NCBI RefSeq assembly: GCF_009674535.1
Contig: NZ_WKJK01000013.1
Span: forward strand, 62,001 to 126,000
Reading direction: 5' to 3'
DNA length: 64,000 bases
From: Duganella guangzhouensis
GTDB lineage: Bacteria > Pseudomonadota > Gammaproteobacteria > Burkholderiales > Burkholderiaceae_D
This document shows, one piece after another, positions 62,567 to 64,000 of this stretch. The notes beneath the pieces are model-generated. The model made no database searches and was not told where the DNA came from. It worked only from the letters and a program-made list of their open reading frames with translations. Within the stretch, counting starts at the first letter, position 1; every line of letters starts with the position of its first letter. The translations under genes were made by a program, and so were the position numbers.

Positions 62567-63856
62567 TTACGCTTTTAAATGCGTTTGTCCGCCCATGTAC
62601 GGACGCAGCACTTCCGGGATCTCCACCGAGCCGTCCGCCTGCTGATAATTCTCCAGCACTGCGACCAGCGTGCGCCCCACCGCCAGGCCCGAACCGTTCA
62701 GCGTGTGCAGCAGTTCCGGCTTGCCCTGGGCGTTGCGGAAGCGCGCCTGCATGCGGCGCGCCTGGAAGGATTCGCAGTTCGACAGCGACGAGATTTCACG
62801 GTAGGTGTTCTGCGCCGGCAGCCACACTTCCAGATCGTAGGTCTTGGTGGCGCCAAAGCCCATATCACCGGTGCACAGCGACATCACGCGGTATGGCAGG
62901 CCCAGACGCTGCAAAATGGTTTCGGCGTGGCCGACCATCTGTTCCAGCGCGCCGTACGACTGCTCCGGATGCACCACCTGCACCATCTCGACTTTGTCGA
63001 ACTGGTGCTGGCGGATCATGCCGCGGGTGTCGCGGCCGTAGCTGCCCGCCTCCGAGCGGAAGCATGGGGTGTGGGCGGTCATCTTCAGCGGCAACGCGTC
63101 GGCGGCGATGATCTCGTCGCGCACGATATTGGTCAGCGACACTTCCGAGGTCGGGATCAGGTAGAAGGTCTCGCCCTCGCCTTCCGCGCCGCCCTTCTTC
63201 ACCGAGAACAGATCGGCTTCGAACTTGGGCAGCTGGCCGGTGCCGCGCAGCGAATCGGCGTTGACCATATAGGGGGTGTAGCACTCGGTGTAGCCGTGCT
63301 CATCGGTGTGGGTGTTCAGCATGAACTGCGCCAGCGCGCGGTGCAGACGAGCGATGCCGCCTTTCATCACCGAGAAGCGCGAGCCGGTCAGCTTGGTCGC
63401 GGTGTCGAAGTCCAGGCCCAGCGGGGCGCCGACGTCAACGTGATCCTTGATCTCGAAATCGAAGCTGCGCGGGGTGCCGCTCTTGCGCACTTCCACGTTG
63501 CCAGTTTCGTCGTTGCCGACCGGGACCGACTCGTGCGGCAGGTTCGGGATGGTTTGCAGGAAATCGCCCAGCTTGGCCTGCAGTTCGCCCAGTTTGACTT
63601 CATTGGCCTTGAGCTCGTCGCCCAGGCCGGCCACTTCCGCCATCAGGGCGCTGGTGTCTTCGCCCTTGCCCTTCATCATGCCGATCAGCTTGGACTGCGA
63701 ATTACGCTTGCCCTGCAGTTCTTCGGTGCGCGTCTGGATCGCTTTGCGTTCCGATTCGAGCGCGTTGAACGCGTCCACATCGAGCTGGAACTTGCGGGTC
63801 GCCAGGCGCGCGGCGACGGTGGCTATATCTTTACGGAGCAGTTGGATATCAATCAT
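62567..63856 (-). CDS. serS: Serine--tRNA ligase
   Basis: 429 residues from the ATG at 63856 (MIDIQLLRKD), the usual length. The N-terminal long coiled-coil arm that reads the tRNA variable arm spans about 30-100. The class-II core has TSEVSLTNIVRDEIIA, motif 2 FRSEAGSYGRDTRGMIRQHQ and motif 3 NGSGLAVGRTLVAVLENYQ. The enzyme charges tRNA-Ser and tRNA-Sec with serine. The two tRNA-Ser genes directly downstream are its substrates. Confidence 0.97.
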   Translation of the reverse strand: MIDIQLLRKDIATVAARLATRKFQLDVDAFNALESERKAIQTRTEELQGKRNSQSKLIGMMKGKGEDTSALMAEVAGLGDELKANEVKLGELQAKLGDFLQTIPNLPHESVPVGNDETGNVEVRKSGTPRSFDFEIKDHVDVGAPLGLDFDTATKLTGSRFSVMKGGIARLHRALAQFMLNTHTDEHGYTECYTPYMVNADSLRGTGQLPKFEADLFSVKKGGAEGEGETFYLIPTSEVSLTNIVRDEIIAADALPLKMTAHTPCFRSEAGSYGRDTRGMIRQHQFDKVEMVQVVHPEQSYGALEQMVGHAETILQRLGLPYRVMSLCTGDMGFGATKTYDLEVWLPAQNTYREISSLSNCESFQARRMQARFRNAQGKPELLHTLNGSGLAVGRTLVAVLENYQQADGSVEIPEVLRPYMGGQTHLKA

Positions 63857-63947
63857 GGGAACAAGAGCCGTTTGTTTCGAAAACGTCCATTGTACCAAGA
63901 CCAAGCTCACTACTAGCGAGTTTTGCGCAGCCCGCCGGCTGCCGCCA

Positions 63948-64000
63948 TTACAGCGCAGCTTTTTCGGCGGCGGTCAGGCGTTTGGCGGTAATGGTCACGG
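63948..64000 (-). CDS. 3' end of an unidentified gene
   Basis: Only the last 16 codons are inside the window: VTITAKRLTAAEKAAL then TAA. The gene comes in from the right on the minus strand and would lie 91 bases upstream of serS. In related bacteria rarA often lies here, but this tail is too short to identify. Confidence 0.45.
   Translation of the reverse strand, partial: VTITAKRLTAAEKAAL

Overview
The window is GC-rich and gene-dense. It looks like the chromosome of a betaproteobacterium of the Oxalobacteraceae (Massilia/Duganella/Janthinobacterium type). This is inferred from gene content only: three TonB-dependent receptors, several GGDEF/EAL and hybrid-kinase genes, ornithine-lipid synthesis, an Ala/Lys-repeat histone-like protein, glucarate use, and serS next to serine tRNA genes. 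No computed taxonomy supports it.

Layout. 1-12 kb: the end of an OprB-type porin, a YdeI-like protein, a DUF1800/DUF1501 secreted pair, a PAS-GGDEF-EAL protein coupled to a tiny winged-helix regulator, a divergent FdhF/YdeP-type molybdopterin oxidoreductase coupled to a serine hydrolase, a Tat-exported metallo-beta-lactamase-fold enzyme and a LysR regulator. 12.1-16.5 kb: an AT-richer island of small, mostly unknown genes, all on the + strand. Each is followed at or near its stop codon by a degenerate motif of about 18-25 bp (consensus GGCCAANAGCNGACGTTC, 11 copies). This is the most unusual part of the window. 16.6-24.6 kb: an S41 peptidase, two tandem Flp pilins, a TonB receptor, an EamA transporter with a histidine-rich tail overlapping fdhD, olsB and the histone-like gene.

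24.6-35.7 kb is a signalling block on the minus strand: response regulator, hybrid kinase, periplasmic binding protein, ppx, and a diguanylate cyclase with a GGAEF site. A methyltransferase/spermidine-synthase-like gene, a CHASE-PAS-GGDEF-EAL protein and a SET-domain protein follow. 35.8-41 kb holds transporter and regulator genes in convergent pairs whose 3' ends overlap. 40.9-47.3 kb is a sugar-acid locus: a LacI-type repressor divergent from gudD and an ACS-family MFS permease, then a TonB receptor. An inverted-repeat operator lies between repressor and gudD, and a good promoter precedes gudD. 47.3-54 kb: a thioesterase, an active/inactive M16 peptidase pair and a 1139-residue hybrid kinase. 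54-62 kb: small proteins, DUF6445, DUF6624, SIMPL, UPF0149/SEC-C and DUF2059 proteins, and a 964-residue TonB receptor. 62.2-64 kb: two identical tandem tRNA-Ser(CGA) genes directly downstream of serS, then the 3' end of another gene.

Several strong hairpin terminators sit between operons, some serving both strands. Start codons were moved from the longest open frame where a Shine-Dalgarno sequence or signal peptide argued for it; each entry says so.
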